Notes under the pieces: generated by a model
What the model was told of the DNA's origin: nothing
Databases searched by the model: none
What the model saw: the letters and a program-made list of their open reading frames with translations, nothing else
Assembly (NCBI GenBank): GCA_019419405.1
Contig: DYAA01000103.1
Span: 1-38,588, forward strand
Source: Collinsella sp.
Lineage (GTDB): Bacteria; Actinomycetota; Coriobacteriia; Coriobacteriales; Coriobacteriaceae
Length of the DNA stretch: 38,588 nt
Direction: 5' to 3'
Position numbers and translations under genes: made by a program
In this document: positions 30,238 through 38,270 of the stretch, piece by piece
How positions within the stretch are numbered: position 1 is the first letter of the stretch
Layout of the letters: each line of letters starts with the position of its first letter

Positions 30238-32751
30238 TTATAGGTAGCGGCCGGTGATGCTCTTGGAGCAGACTGCGATGTCGCCCGGCGTGCCGGCGCA
30301 GACGATTTGCCCGCCCGCATCGCCACCGCCCGGGCCCATGTCGATCACGTAATCGGCGTTACGGATAAGGTCGAGGTCATGCTCGATCACGATAACTGTG
30401 GCGCCCTTGGCAACGAGGCCGTCAAACACGTTCAACAGCACCTGAACATCGAGCGGATGCAGGCCGATCGTGGGCTCGTCAAATACGAATACGGCATCAT
30501 CCTGCACGCGGCCCATCTCGCTCGCGAGCTTAAGGCGCTGTGCCTCACCGCCCGAAAGCGCCGGTGTGGGCTCGCCAAGTGTGAGATAACCCAGGCCCAG
30601 GTCGTGCAAGGTCTGCAAACGCGTCTGAACCTTCTTGAGTCCCAGTGTGGCGTCAATGGCCTCGTCCACACTCATGTCCATGAGCTGCGGCAACGTCAGC
30701 AAGCTCCCGTCCCTACCCTCGCGATGGATATGCGAGGCGGCCTCGGCGTAGCGCGAACCACGGCATGCTGGGCAGATGATCTCGACGTCGGGCAAAAACT
30801 GCACGTCGAGCGATATCGAGCCCGTGCCGTCACACGTAGGGCAGCGCAAGGCGCCGGTGTTGTAGCTAAAGGCGCCCGCCTTGTAGCCGGCTGCCTTGGC
30901 CTCGGGCGTACGGGCGAAGGCGCTGCGCAGCTCATCATGGATGTCGGCATAAGTCGCTACCGTCGAGCGCACGTTGGCGCCGATGGGCGTAGCGTCAATC
31001 AGGTTTGCGCGGGCAATACCCTCGGCATCGACCCAACGCACGTGCCCCGGCAGGCGCTCGCCAGCTGCCTGCGCCTTGAGTGCCGGGATGAGCGTCTCGA
31101 GCACCAGTGTCGTCTTGCCCGAACCCGAAACGCCCGTTACCGCGACAAGGCGACCGCGCGGGATATCGACTTCGAGCGGCTTGACGGTGTGGATGGTATC
31201 GGTTGCCATGCGGATATGTCCCTGGTCGAACATGTCGTCGTCAGTCACCTGCGGACGCAAGCGCTTGGGCTCTGCGCGCAAAAACGGAGCGATGCGGCTG
31301 CCCCGCGATTGCTCGACCTCGTCTACCGTGCCTGCAGCAATCACATTGCCGCCGCCTGCTCCAGCAACGGGACCCATCTCAACCAGATAGTCGGCTTCCG
31401 CCAGTACGCGCGTATCGTGGTCGACAACAACCACGGTGTTGCCATCATCCACCAGATCGCGCATTACGCCCACCAAGCCGTCGACATTGGCAGGGTGCAA
31501 GCCGATCGAAGGCTCGTCCAGTACATAGAGCACGCCCGTCGATCGGTTGCGCACCACGCGGGCGAGCTGCACACGCTGACGCTCACCCGTGGAGAGCGTG
31601 GCACCAGCGCGGTCGAGTGAAAGGTAATCGAGACCCAGGTCGACCAGACGACGGGCCGCACTCAAAAACGAATCGCAGATATCCGCTGCCATGGGCTGCA
31701 TCTCAGTCGGCAAGGATGCAGGCACCCCGCGCACCCACTCAATCGCCTCGCCTAGCGTCATGGCCGCGGCCTGCGCCAAATTGATACCGCGCACCTGGGG
31801 CAGGCGCGCAGCCTCGGAGAGACGCGTGCCGCCGCAATCGCGGCATGGCCCCTCGCGCAAAAAGCGCGCAACGCGTTTTAAACCCTTATCGTCCTTAACC
31901 TTGGCGAGCGCATTCTCGACGGTATAGACGGCGTTGTAATAGGTAAAGTCGAGCGGCGTGGCGCCCTCGCCGTTTTTGGGGACGTAGAGAATGTGCTTCT
32001 TAACCGCCGGACCATGAAACACGATGTCGCGCTCTTGAGGCGTGAGCTGGTTAAACGGCACGTCGGTGCGCACGCCCATCTCGCCGGCCACCTGCTTCAT
32101 CAGATCCCACATGAGCGTGCCCCAAGGAAGCACCGCGCCCTCGTTGATAGTCTTTGACTCGTCGGGTACCAAGCTCGCCTCGTCCACCTCGCGCATGACA
32201 CCGGTGCCGCCGCAGGTGGGACACGCACCGCCGCTGTTAAACGCAAGGTCCTCGGCGCTCGGCGCGTAGAACTCACGACCGCATGCAGGGCACGCGAGCG
32301 ACAGGCCTGCGGCAACGTTAAGGCTCGGCTCCACACGCGCCCCGCAATGCGGGCACACATGATGGGCGCAACGGCTAAAGAGCAGACGCAGGCTATTGTT
32401 GAGTTCAGTCATGGTGCCAAAAGTGGACCGCACGCCCGGCACGCTGGGGCGCTGATGCAATGCGAGTGCCGCCGGCACGTGCAATACCTCATCCACCTGA
32501 GCGTGCTCGGCCTGCGTCAGGCGACGGCGGGTATAGGTGCTGAGCGCCTCCAGGTAACGGCGCGAGCCCTCGGCATAAAGAACCCCCAGCGCCAGCGAGC
32601 TCTTGCCCGAACCCGACACGCCGGCAATGCCCACAAGCTTTCCCAGCGGAATACCGATATCGATGTCTTTAAGGTTATGAACGCGCGCGCCACGCACCTC
32701 GATAGCCTGCGGGCTCATCTTCTGTTCCGTCACCTTTATCACCCTACTCAT
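30238..32751 (-). CDS. UvrA-like ABC ATPase, class II (UvrA2/DrrC type)
   Basis: A protein of 837 residues. The ATG at 32751 overlaps the stop of the AAA ATPase gene (ATGAGTAG), so translation is coupled; an internal ATG at 32718 is also possible. Two ABC modules: Walker A GVSGSGKSSL and GVSGSGKTTL; signatures LSTGERQRVQLARV (variant of LSGGE) and LSGGEAQRLKLA; Walker B VLYVLDEPSIGLHP and VFVFDEPTIGLHP. Zinc-finger CxxC pairs (CPHCG, CPACG, CRDCGG, CPTCDG, CPACRG) are present. Typical UvrA has about 940 residues; the shorter length fits UvrA2 without the UvrB-binding domain. Such proteins may bind DNA or drugs rather than act in standard repair. No uvrB or uvrC is nearby. Confidence 0.9.
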   Translation of the reverse strand: MSRVIKVTEQKMSPQAIEVRGARVHNLKDIDIGIPLGKLVGIAGVSGSGKSSLALGVLYAEGSRRYLEALSTYTRRRLTQAEHAQVDEVLHVPAALALHQRPSVPGVRSTFGTMTELNNSLRLLFSRCAHHVCPHCGARVEPSLNVAAGLSLACPACGREFYAPSAEDLAFNSGGACPTCGGTGVMREVDEASLVPDESKTINEGAVLPWGTLMWDLMKQVAGEMGVRTDVPFNQLTPQERDIVFHGPAVKKHILYVPKNGEGATPLDFTYYNAVYTVENALAKVKDDKGLKRVARFLREGPCRDCGGTRLSEAARLPQVRGINLAQAAAMTLGEAIEWVRGVPASLPTEMQPMAADICDSFLSAARRLVDLGLDYLSLDRAGATLSTGERQRVQLARVVRNRSTGVLYVLDEPSIGLHPANVDGLVGVMRDLVDDGNTVVVVDHDTRVLAEADYLVEMGPVAGAGGGNVIAAGTVDEVEQSRGSRIAPFLRAEPKRLRPQVTDDDMFDQGHIRMATDTIHTVKPLEVDIPRGRLVAVTGVSGSGKTTLVLETLIPALKAQAAGERLPGHVRWVDAEGIARANLIDATPIGANVRSTVATYADIHDELRSAFARTPEAKAAGYKAGAFSYNTGALRCPTCDGTGSISLDVQFLPDVEIICPACRGSRYAEAASHIHREGRDGSLLTLPQLMDMSVDEAIDATLGLKKVQTRLQTLHDLGLGYLTLGEPTPALSGGEAQRLKLASEMGRVQDDAVFVFDEPTIGLHPLDVQVLLNVFDGLVAKGATVIVIEHDLDLIRNADYVIDMGPGGGDAGGQIVCAGTPGDIAVCSKSITGRYL

Positions 32752-33862
32752 GCCATAAAACTCGATCGCGAACGTACGCGCCCAGCATGGGCACGGTAAA
32801 CCGGACGAAGCCGTATCCGGCAGCCTCGATGACGCGCTCGCGAATCAGGCTTGCGCGATATTTACTCGCCCAGCTCTGGGTACGATCACAACGCTCAATG
32901 ATATCCGCCATGCGCGTCGGTTTGTTCTCGTCAACCGCCATAGCCTCGATAAAAAGGCGCTGTGGACTGCGCAGCCCGTAATACAGGGGCGCGTCAACCG
33001 CTTCGTAGAACTCGGAGACGGCATCCGCATGGCCATCCTCGACATCGCGCCTTTCGATGACCTGCGAGCCGCGTCGAACAGCAGACCGCCACATGTAATA
33101 GCCCACCAGCTGAACCATATATGGATGCCCCATGCTCTTGTGTGCCGCAAGGTCCGCCGTCTCCGCGTCAACGTAAAGACCAGCGTCTTTGACCGTCTGG
33201 ATATACGAATCGCGTACCTTGGGCAAAGGGATCGCCCCCAACGTACGCTGCTGGGCACGCCGCAAAAACGTCACGCTCGGCTCTTCGAGCAGATCGTCAA
33301 CCATACTGGGTAAGCCGGCGAACACCAGCGCAAGACCGCGCTGGTCGCTATCGGACAAGCCCGTGGCATCCTGGTCTCCGAGCACCTGCTGATAGAGAAC
33401 GGCAAGAGCCGCTAGTTCCTCGATAGACGCCGATTGCGCCTCGTCAATCGCAAACAGTATGCCCTTGCCTGGACCGAGCTTCTTGAGGCGCTCGTTGACC
33501 AGCCCTCGCAACGTTTCGCCCTTTGCTCGCGCCGCCTCGACTGACATCCGGCCAAACGACGGACCGAACTCCATTGACGTCACAACGGGTTTATTCGAGC
33601 GAAGCGCGTCGGCCAGGCGGTCGCACAAGCCAAGCGAAGCGGAATCGGAGACAACCGCCCATCCGCGCTCGCTGGCTAGACGTTGCAGCTCCCGCAGGAG
33701 AACCGTCTTGCCACAGCCGCGGTTTCCCGTAATGAGCATGAGCCTGCCCGGCGCTCCGGCGCCGTTATCGAGCCCTTCCTCGAAATCTTCGATGACCGAC
33801 TCGCGACCGATGAGTATTGGAGGCCGCTTGCCAGCAGTGGGCTTAAAGGGATTTGGATTCAT
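32744..33862 (-). CDS. AAA_16/ORC-type ATPase with C-terminal winged-helix region
   Basis: A protein of 372 residues from the ATG at 33862, with GAGGAGG 6 nt upstream. PPILIGRESVIEDFEEGL at the N-terminus is the AAA_16 lead-in, followed by Walker A TGNRGCGKTVLLREL, Walker B GILFAIDEAQSAS and a sensor region LVFAGLPSMVDDLL. The C-terminal residues 270-372 include RLFIEAMAVDENKPTRMADI, suggesting a winged helix. It resembles the ATPases that carry a winged helix in Orc1/Cdc6-like and archaeal-type families. It is cotranslated with the UvrA2-like gene, which suggests a joint role, possibly on DNA. The promoter has two 11-bp direct repeats. The partner process is unknown. Confidence 0.85.
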   Translation of the reverse strand: MNPNPFKPTAGKRPPILIGRESVIEDFEEGLDNGAGAPGRLMLITGNRGCGKTVLLRELQRLASERGWAVVSDSASLGLCDRLADALRSNKPVVTSMEFGPSFGRMSVEAARAKGETLRGLVNERLKKLGPGKGILFAIDEAQSASIEELAALAVLYQQVLGDQDATGLSDSDQRGLALVFAGLPSMVDDLLEEPSVTFLRRAQQRTLGAIPLPKVRDSYIQTVKDAGLYVDAETADLAAHKSMGHPYMVQLVGYYMWRSAVRRGSQVIERRDVEDGHADAVSEFYEAVDAPLYYGLRSPQRLFIEAMAVDENKPTRMADIIERCDRTQSWASKYRASLIRERVIEAAGYGFVRFTVPMLGAYVRDRVLWHE

Positions 33863-33895
33863 GTCGGCCTCCTCGGATTGGCAAACCCTGGTAAT

Positions 33896-33926
33896 AGTTA
33901 TACCAACTTGTACCGAGTTATACCAA
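33896..33926 (-). promoter_or_regulatory. Promoter of the AAA-UvrA2 operon with two direct repeats
   Basis: AGTTATACCAA occurs at 33896-33906 and 33916-33926, exactly 20 bp apart; on the minus strand this is TTGGTATAACT twice. TTGGTA (upstream copy) and TATAAC (downstream copy) fit -35 and -10 boxes with an 18-bp spacer. The repeat thus covers the promoter and may be a regulator site. The word TTGGTAT recurs in a palindrome at 36724-36755. Confidence 0.55.
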
Positions 33927-33932
33927 TAGCAC

Positions 33933-33959
33933 GTGACAAAGGAACTGTCCCTTTGTCAC
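33933..33959. repeat. Inverted repeat with AAAGGGACAG core, copy 3 (minus orientation)
   Basis: GTGACAAAGG (33933-33942) pairs with CCTTTGTCAC (33950-33959), with CTGTCCCTTT at 33945-33954, the complement of the 10-mer. The TGA stop of the TetM-like gene (33956-33958) lies in its right arm. It separates that gene from the AAA-UvrA2 promoter. Confidence 0.75.
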
Positions 33960-35959
33960 ATGTGGCCGAAAAACTCGGCGTCTGCTGCTCGCCAGGGACG
34001 GAAGGTGGCGGGATCGACCTTTACGTGCGCTGCGGCGGGTACGTCGTACCATTTGACCGTGTAACCGGCGCCGTGAGAGCAAAAGACCGAATCGGGCGTG
34101 TTGGGCAGATCGGCCTCTGGCTCATAGGCGGCCGCCTCGATGACGCGCTCGGCATCATGGCAAGCCGCATAGCCGGCGAACTCGAGGTACAGGTGCCCGC
34201 GACCGCTTGTGTAGGCGGCCACCTCCAGCGCGTAATCCTGCACCTCGGATGCCGGTACGCGACCCACAAGCTTCGCCCGGTCGCCCGCCATCGTCGGCGG
34301 CTCGCACTCGGCACCCATGCGCGTGGCGTCTGACAACGCCCTGCCCACGCACTCCCCCGGCACCTCGAGATCAAAGCGATACCACGGCTCCAACAGCACC
34401 GCCGCGCCGGCCTCACGCGCCTGCATGAGCCCCTGGCGAATCGCGCGGTACGTGGCCTGACGAAAGTCGCCGCCCTCGGTGTGTTTGGCATGCGCGCGGC
34501 CACCCGTGAGCGTAATGCGCACATCGGTGATGGGCGAGCCGGTCAGCACGCCCAGGTGATCGCGCTCCATGGCGTTGGTGAGCGCCAAACGCTGCCAGTT
34601 AAGATCGAGCTCATCGGTCGAGGTCACGGTGCCAAACTGCACGCCCGAGCCCGCTGGCAACGGCTCCAGGCTCAGATGCACCTCGGCATAGTGGCGCAGT
34701 GGCTCAAAGTGGCCCACGCCCTCGACCGGCTGCGAAATAGTCTCCTTATAGAGAATGCCGCCAGACTCAAACGCAACCGAAAGGCCAAAGCGATCGGCCA
34801 ATACCCGCTGCACGACCTCGAGTTGCACGGCGCCCATCAACTGCAAATGAATCTGCTCTAGATGCGTATTCCAGCTTACGCCGAGCATGGGGTCTTCGTC
34901 CGCCAACTCAGTCAATGCTTTGAACACCGTATGGACATCGTGTTCGCCTGGAAGCACCGTATAGGTGAGGACTGGCGCGATGACAGGCGCATCGCCCGCG
35001 GGCTCCGCGCCCAGGGCGTCCCCCGGGCGAACGTCCGCAAGACCCGTCACGGCACAAATACCGCCAGCGGCAACTTCCTGGGCAAGCTCATACTTTTCGC
35101 CGTTATAGATACGTACCTGATCGATCTTTTGCTCCCATGCCTCGGCACCGGAACGTCCGTCAATCATCTGCTTGGCATGCAACGTGCCGCCGGTCACTTT
35201 AACCCAAGCCAAACGCTCGCCGTGATCCCCGCGGCTGACACGATAGACGCGCGCGGCAAACTCCGGGAGCCACGCCTGTTCGCGCATCAGCGCGCATATG
35301 CCATCCAGCAGCTCGTCCACGCCTTGGTCCTTGAGCGCCGAGCCGGCAAAGCAGGGAAAGAGCTTGCGCTCGGCAACCATGCGCGACAGCGTTGCGACAG
35401 AAAGCTCGCCCGCTTCAAAAAACTCCTCGAGCGCCGCCTCGTCCAACGCAGCAGCGTCCTCCTGAACGGCGCCGCCCGCCAGCAGTTCGTTGGCATCCAG
35501 GCAGCCCTCGGAAAGACGTTGCCTAAGTTGTGCCAGCAAAACATCGCGGCCGGGATTCTCCAAATCGATTTTGTTGATGAAGATGAACGTCGGGATGTCA
35601 TAGCGCGCAAGCAGGCGCCACAGGGTTTCGGTGTGCCCTTGCACGCCGTCGTTGGCGCCCACAACCAAAATCGCGTAGTCGAGTGCGCGCAGCGTGCGCT
35701 CCGCCTCGGCAGAAAAATCGACATGCCCCGGCGCATCCACGAGCATGACGTGGGTATCGCCATGGTCGAGCACGGCCTGCGACGAGAAGATCGTGATGCC
35801 GCGCTCGCGCTCGATCGCGTTAGTGTCCAGATGCGAATCGCCATCGTCCACGCGGCCGCGCTTGCGGATGCGACCCGCATTGAACAGCATGGCCTCGGCC
35901 AGCGTGGTCTTGCCAGCATCGACATGCGCCAAGATTCCAACGACCACTTGCTTCGACAT
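33956..35959 (-). CDS. TetM/EF-G-like translation GTPase (ribosomal protection family member)
   Basis: A protein of 667 residues from the ATG at 35959, with AGAGGAGA 3-4 nt upstream; a longer in-frame start at 36028 is rejected. G1 AHVDAGKTTLAEAML, switch region ERERGITIFSSQ, G3 LVDAPGHVDF and G4 INKIDLEN are intact. The full length has EF-G domains II-V: a domain IV LEPWYRFDLEVPGECVG segment, and a TSGRGHLYLEF domain V segment. TetM-type proteins have about 640 residues. It releases or protects ribosomes with GTP hydrolysis. Whether it confers tetracycline resistance is unclear: its chromosomal setting, the SHGAGYTVKWYDV tail and the missing mobile context suggest a chromosomal paralogue. 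Confidence 0.85.
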   Translation of the reverse strand: MSKQVVVGILAHVDAGKTTLAEAMLFNAGRIRKRGRVDDGDSHLDTNAIERERGITIFSSQAVLDHGDTHVMLVDAPGHVDFSAEAERTLRALDYAILVVGANDGVQGHTETLWRLLARYDIPTFIFINKIDLENPGRDVLLAQLRQRLSEGCLDANELLAGGAVQEDAAALDEAALEEFFEAGELSVATLSRMVAERKLFPCFAGSALKDQGVDELLDGICALMREQAWLPEFAARVYRVSRGDHGERLAWVKVTGGTLHAKQMIDGRSGAEAWEQKIDQVRIYNGEKYELAQEVAAGGICAVTGLADVRPGDALGAEPAGDAPVIAPVLTYTVLPGEHDVHTVFKALTELADEDPMLGVSWNTHLEQIHLQLMGAVQLEVVQRVLADRFGLSVAFESGGILYKETISQPVEGVGHFEPLRHYAEVHLSLEPLPAGSGVQFGTVTSTDELDLNWQRLALTNAMERDHLGVLTGSPITDVRITLTGGRAHAKHTEGGDFRQATYRAIRQGLMQAREAGAAVLLEPWYRFDLEVPGECVGRALSDATRMGAECEPPTMAGDRAKLVGRVPASEVQDYALEVAAYTSGRGHLYLEFAGYAACHDAERVIEAAAYEPEADLPNTPDSVFCSHGAGYTVKWYDVPAAAHVKVDPATFRPWRAADAEFFGHM

Positions 35960-36028
35960 GGCTCTCCTCTTATTGTAAGCCCATCGCACGCGACAACGGG
36001 CATCCTCATTCCACACTGGATGATACAA

Positions 36029-36213
36029 TTTACGGGCCGGCGGGCGAAGTGGGCCCTATCCCCCGACCGAGCTCATCGCCCTGCGTTGCCGCGCGGCGAT
36101 TTTCGTAGGTTCGCGCCTTGCGAAAGCCGGCTTGCAAAACAGTGCAGCGAACGAAAATAGCCCCACCCGGGGCCATTTTCGTTCGCACGAATTATTGATA
36201 TGAGCCCTCGCTC
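36029..36213. other. Intergenic region between two minus-strand genes with a strong hairpin
   Basis: About 185 bp without a supported gene. A hairpin at 36148-36185 has 17-nt arms with one A/C mismatch: CGAACGAAAAT-a-GCCCC and GGGGC-c-ATTTTCGTTCG, loop ACCC. It lies 29 bp after the GNAT stop on the minus strand and is a bidirectional terminator candidate because both arms have an A4 or T4 run. A related partial palindrome lies around 36105-36135. Confidence 0.6.
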
Positions 36214-36702
36214 TTATGCCTCGCGCAGCCAGTCAAACGCAACACGCGGCGTGCCGTCCGACACATACACGACGCCGGCACGCTCGAACCCCGCCTTAAT
36301 ACTCGCACCCTGCATGGGCAGGTTATCCTGATGCGTGTCGATACGCAGGTGGTTGGCGCGCTCCTTGGCAAAGGCAAACATCGCAGCCGCGATGCCGTGC
36401 GCGGTGCCATCGGACGCCACACGGTGCAGCACGGCGTACGGAGTGTCGCTGCGCCATTGACCGTCCTCAATTGCGTCATAGCACTCGTCCGGGCCCGGTA
36501 AAAAGGCAAACGTCGCCACCACGCGGCCGTCGACTTCGCACACGTAACTGCCACCAGCGGCAATATCGGCAGCCAGTTGCTCGGCCGAAGGCGTGCCCTC
36601 GGGCCACTGCGTGGCGTTGCCATGCGCGCGCATAAAGGCGCGGGCGGCGTCATAGATAGCCATGACGGCGGGAATGTCGGTATCGAGGGTTTTTCTGATC
36701 AT
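36214..36702 (-). CDS. GNAT-family N-acetyltransferase
   Basis: A protein of 162 residues; the ATG at 36702 is chosen, with a GTG one codon upstream and a weak GAGG site. It opens MIRKTLDTDIPAVMAIYDAARAFM. VCEVDGRVVATFAFLPG is the central strand pair, HRVASDGTAHGIAAAMFAFA is the acetyl-CoA region near motif A (the canonical Q/RxxGxG/A is not clear), and NLPMQGASIKAGFERAGVVYV is motif B. It would transfer an acetyl group from acetyl-CoA to a small substrate in the cytosol; the substrate is unknown. A palindrome lies upstream, in the divergent gap to the CxxC protein. Confidence 0.88.
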   Translation of the reverse strand: MIRKTLDTDIPAVMAIYDAARAFMRAHGNATQWPEGTPSAEQLAADIAAGGSYVCEVDGRVVATFAFLPGPDECYDAIEDGQWRSDTPYAVLHRVASDGTAHGIAAAMFAFAKERANHLRIDTHQDNLPMQGASIKAGFERAGVVYVSDGTPRVAFDWLREA

Positions 36703-36723
36703 CACGCGGCGACCTCACGTTTA

Positions 36724-36755
36724 TTGGTATCACTTTGATTGAGCAATGATACCAA
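36724..36755. promoter_or_regulatory. Palindrome in the GNAT / CxxC-protein divergent promoter
   Basis: TTGGTATCA (36724-36732) and TGATACCAA (36747-36755) form a perfect 9-bp inverted repeat with a 14-nt spacer. It lies between divergent starts at 36702 and 36780. It shares TTGGTAT with the AAA-UvrA2 promoter repeats. Confidence 0.55.
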
Positions 36756-36779
36756 CGTTTGAAGAGGGGCGCGAAGCAG

Positions 36780-37076
36780 ATGGGAAGCAAAAAGCGAGCC
36801 GCCTGGTCAAAGGCCAAAAGCGAGTTTTTGGGCGCTGCCACCGGCGGCGATATGAGCGACCTGTTTGCACACGAGGACGAGCGTCGCGACGCCCTGGACG
36901 CCGAGCGCGATGAAGCCTGGCGCTACAAGTCGTGCGAGCGCAAAAACCGTTACGACACGCGTGCCGAGGCCGAGGCAGTTATGGCCGACTGCGAAAACCG
37001 CGGGCGGCGTGGTTTGGCCTGCTACAAATGCGAATACTGCGGCGGATGGCACCTGACGTCGCACCCTTGGAAATAG
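36780..37076 (+). CDS. Small hypothetical protein with C-terminal CxxC zinc-ribbon-like end
   Basis: A protein of 98 residues from the ATG at 36780, with GAGGGG about 10 nt upstream; a TTG at 36759 is also possible. Residues 1-50 are charged (KKRAAWSKAKSEF, HEDERRDALDAERDEAWRY). Residues 50-98 hold SCERKNRYDTRAEAEAVMAD, then GLACYKCEYCGGWHLTSHP, with a CxxC and an early Cys, so a zinc knuckle is possible. I do not recognise a named family. Cys-rich ends ending in CGGWHLT occur in small DNA- or phage-related proteins. It is divergent from the GNAT gene. Function is unknown. Confidence 0.7.
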   Translation: MGSKKRAAWSKAKSEFLGAATGGDMSDLFAHEDERRDALDAERDEAWRYKSCERKNRYDTRAEAEAVMADCENRGRRGLACYKCEYCGGWHLTSHPWK

Positions 37077-37124
37077 GTCCCGCATCGGCGCGGCGCCGGC
37101 GCAATGCCGGCCATCGCACACGAG

Positions 37125-37829
37125 CTACGAACGCGGCGGCACCAAAACATCGTAGCGAACGGCCTTGCCCGCAAGTTGATAGCTCGGCTTAACGCCGGCA
37201 AGCAGCGGCCCCTTCACCGGCCGCTTGATAACGACCTTGCGCGGGCGCGCCGCAAGCGCAGCTTCGACCAGCGTCTCCTCATCGGCGCACGGCTGCTCCA
37301 GATGGTGCAAGAGTTGGAACTTCTTTTTCACCGCCGCGCTCTTGGTGCGTTCGGGAAACATGGGATCCAGATATACCACGTCGGGGGCGGCAAGCTCGCC
37401 CCGCCCGATCAGCTCAGCCGTATGGCGAAGGCCGGCAATGCTGTCCTCGCCCGCATGTAAGCGCATGCGCGACACGGCAGCCGCAAGCGCCGGATCATCT
37501 GCCGCGCGATCCAGGGCATCCTTGAGGAGCGCCGCGATCACGCAATCCTGCTCATACAGATCGACGGTAAAGCCCGCGGCCGCCAACAGCAGCGAATCCT
37601 CGCCAAAGCCTGCCGTGGCATCAATCGCCCATGGGCACTCGATGCCTTTTGCGCGCGCAGCCTTTACCAACAGCTCTTGCTGCAGACAGCCCTGCTTGAG
37701 CCGCGGAAGCATGCGGTCAAAATCGGCACGCAGCTCCATCGTGCCGTCGGTGAGCGTGAGGCCCTCGGACTTCCCGATCAGCTCAAGCCCCGCGGCCCGA
37801 GCAACAGAAAAGGGATCGACGACGCCCAT
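37125..37829 (-). CDS. rsmJ: 16S rRNA (guanine(1516)-N2)-methyltransferase-like, RsmJ family
   Basis: A protein of 234 residues from the ATG at 37829, with AAGGAG 6 nt upstream. DATAGFGEDSLLLAAAGF is the SAM-binding motif I of RsmJ, YLDPMFPERTKSAAVKKKFQLL its DPMFP catalytic-site block. LRADFDRMLPRLKQGCLQQELLVKAA precedes motif I as in RsmJ. It probably methylates G1516 of 16S rRNA (E. coli numbering) in the cytosol. It is a single gene. RsmJ is common in gammaproteobacteria, so the exact target here rests on the family assignment. Confidence 0.9.
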   Translation of the reverse strand: MGVVDPFSVARAAGLELIGKSEGLTLTDGTMELRADFDRMLPRLKQGCLQQELLVKAARAKGIECPWAIDATAGFGEDSLLLAAAGFTVDLYEQDCVIAALLKDALDRAADDPALAAAVSRMRLHAGEDSIAGLRHTAELIGRGELAAPDVVYLDPMFPERTKSAAVKKKFQLLHHLEQPCADEETLVEAALAARPRKVVIKRPVKGPLLAGVKPSYQLAGKAVRYDVLVPPRS

Positions 37830-37892
37830 GGGTACTCCTTAAAAAGCAAAACGAATACGTGAGTGCCGTTTATGTCGGCACCCAACCGTCCG
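37830..37892 (-). terminator. Hairpin after the 47-residue membrane protein gene
   Basis: GTGCCG (37863-37868) pairs with CGGCAC (37876-37881), loop TTTATGT. On the minus strand it lies 11 bp after the small membrane protein stop and is followed by an AT-rich tract (ATTCGTTTTGCTTTTT), making it a weak terminator candidate. Confidence 0.45.
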
Positions 37893-38036
37893 CTATTGTC
37901 CCACATGCGACATGGCCCACAGCATCCCAATGCAAAGCACTGCCATCAATCCCGTGCACACGGCAGCGATCACAGAATCACCCATGCGCCTTCCCAACGA
38001 CCGCGGCTCACGCACTTGCCCTGCTCCGTACATCAT
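37893..38036 (-). CDS. 47-residue single-helix membrane protein
   Basis: From the ATG at 38036 (double ATG) with AGGAGGAG 4 nt upstream, a very strong ribosome site. The sequence is MMYGAGQVREPRSLGRRMGD, then a hydrophobic helix SVIAAVCTGLMAVLCIGMLWAMSHV and stop, so a basic N-terminal cytosolic tail and a single membrane helix. An in-frame extension to 38102 has no ribosome site. No family is recognised. The strong ribosome site and the intact short frame support a real gene. Confidence 0.65.
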   Translation of the reverse strand: MMYGAGQVREPRSLGRRMGDSVIAAVCTGLMAVLCIGMLWAMSHVGQ

Positions 38037-38270
38037 GGCTCCTCCTCGAGACCAGCTCCTTGTTACGGCCTCATCATCGCAGCGCCGCACATGAGCTGCC
38101 ATCGATTTGGCTTACGTCCAGCTTTCCTTTTTGAAAGGTTGGGTTGGGCTGCGCGGGCTCAAAGCGCTTTCAGGCGCATGCATCGCCCCGTTGAACTACA
38201 ATGTGCTTCACGATATGTGCCGCAACCTGGGTGCGACAGATTCTCCGCGCCCGCATCGAAAGGACCAGCT
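38037..38270. other. Divergent intergenic region
   Basis: About 230 bp between the 47-residue gene and the truncated membrane protein gene. It contains CTTT-cctttttg-AAAG around 38123-38138 and AGCGCTTTCAGGCGC near 38162. A TTGAAC and a TACAAT box near 38191-38200 overlap too closely to be one promoter. No RNA gene is seen. Confidence 0.35.

Noticed and set aside
30307..31620. 437-codon open frame antisense to the UvrA2-like gene
   Set aside because: It is a shadow of a GC-rich gene: no domain, no ribosome site, and the sense strand has clear ABC motifs.
32744..36028. Acquired resistance or defence island (AAA, UvrA2, TetM-like)
   Set aside because: The genes look native in composition, there is no integrase or insertion sequence next to them, and no known defence domain such as a nuclease is seen.
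34862..36160. 432-codon open frame antisense to the TetM-like gene
   Set aside because: Same cause: the sense strand carries clear GTPase motifs, while this frame has none.
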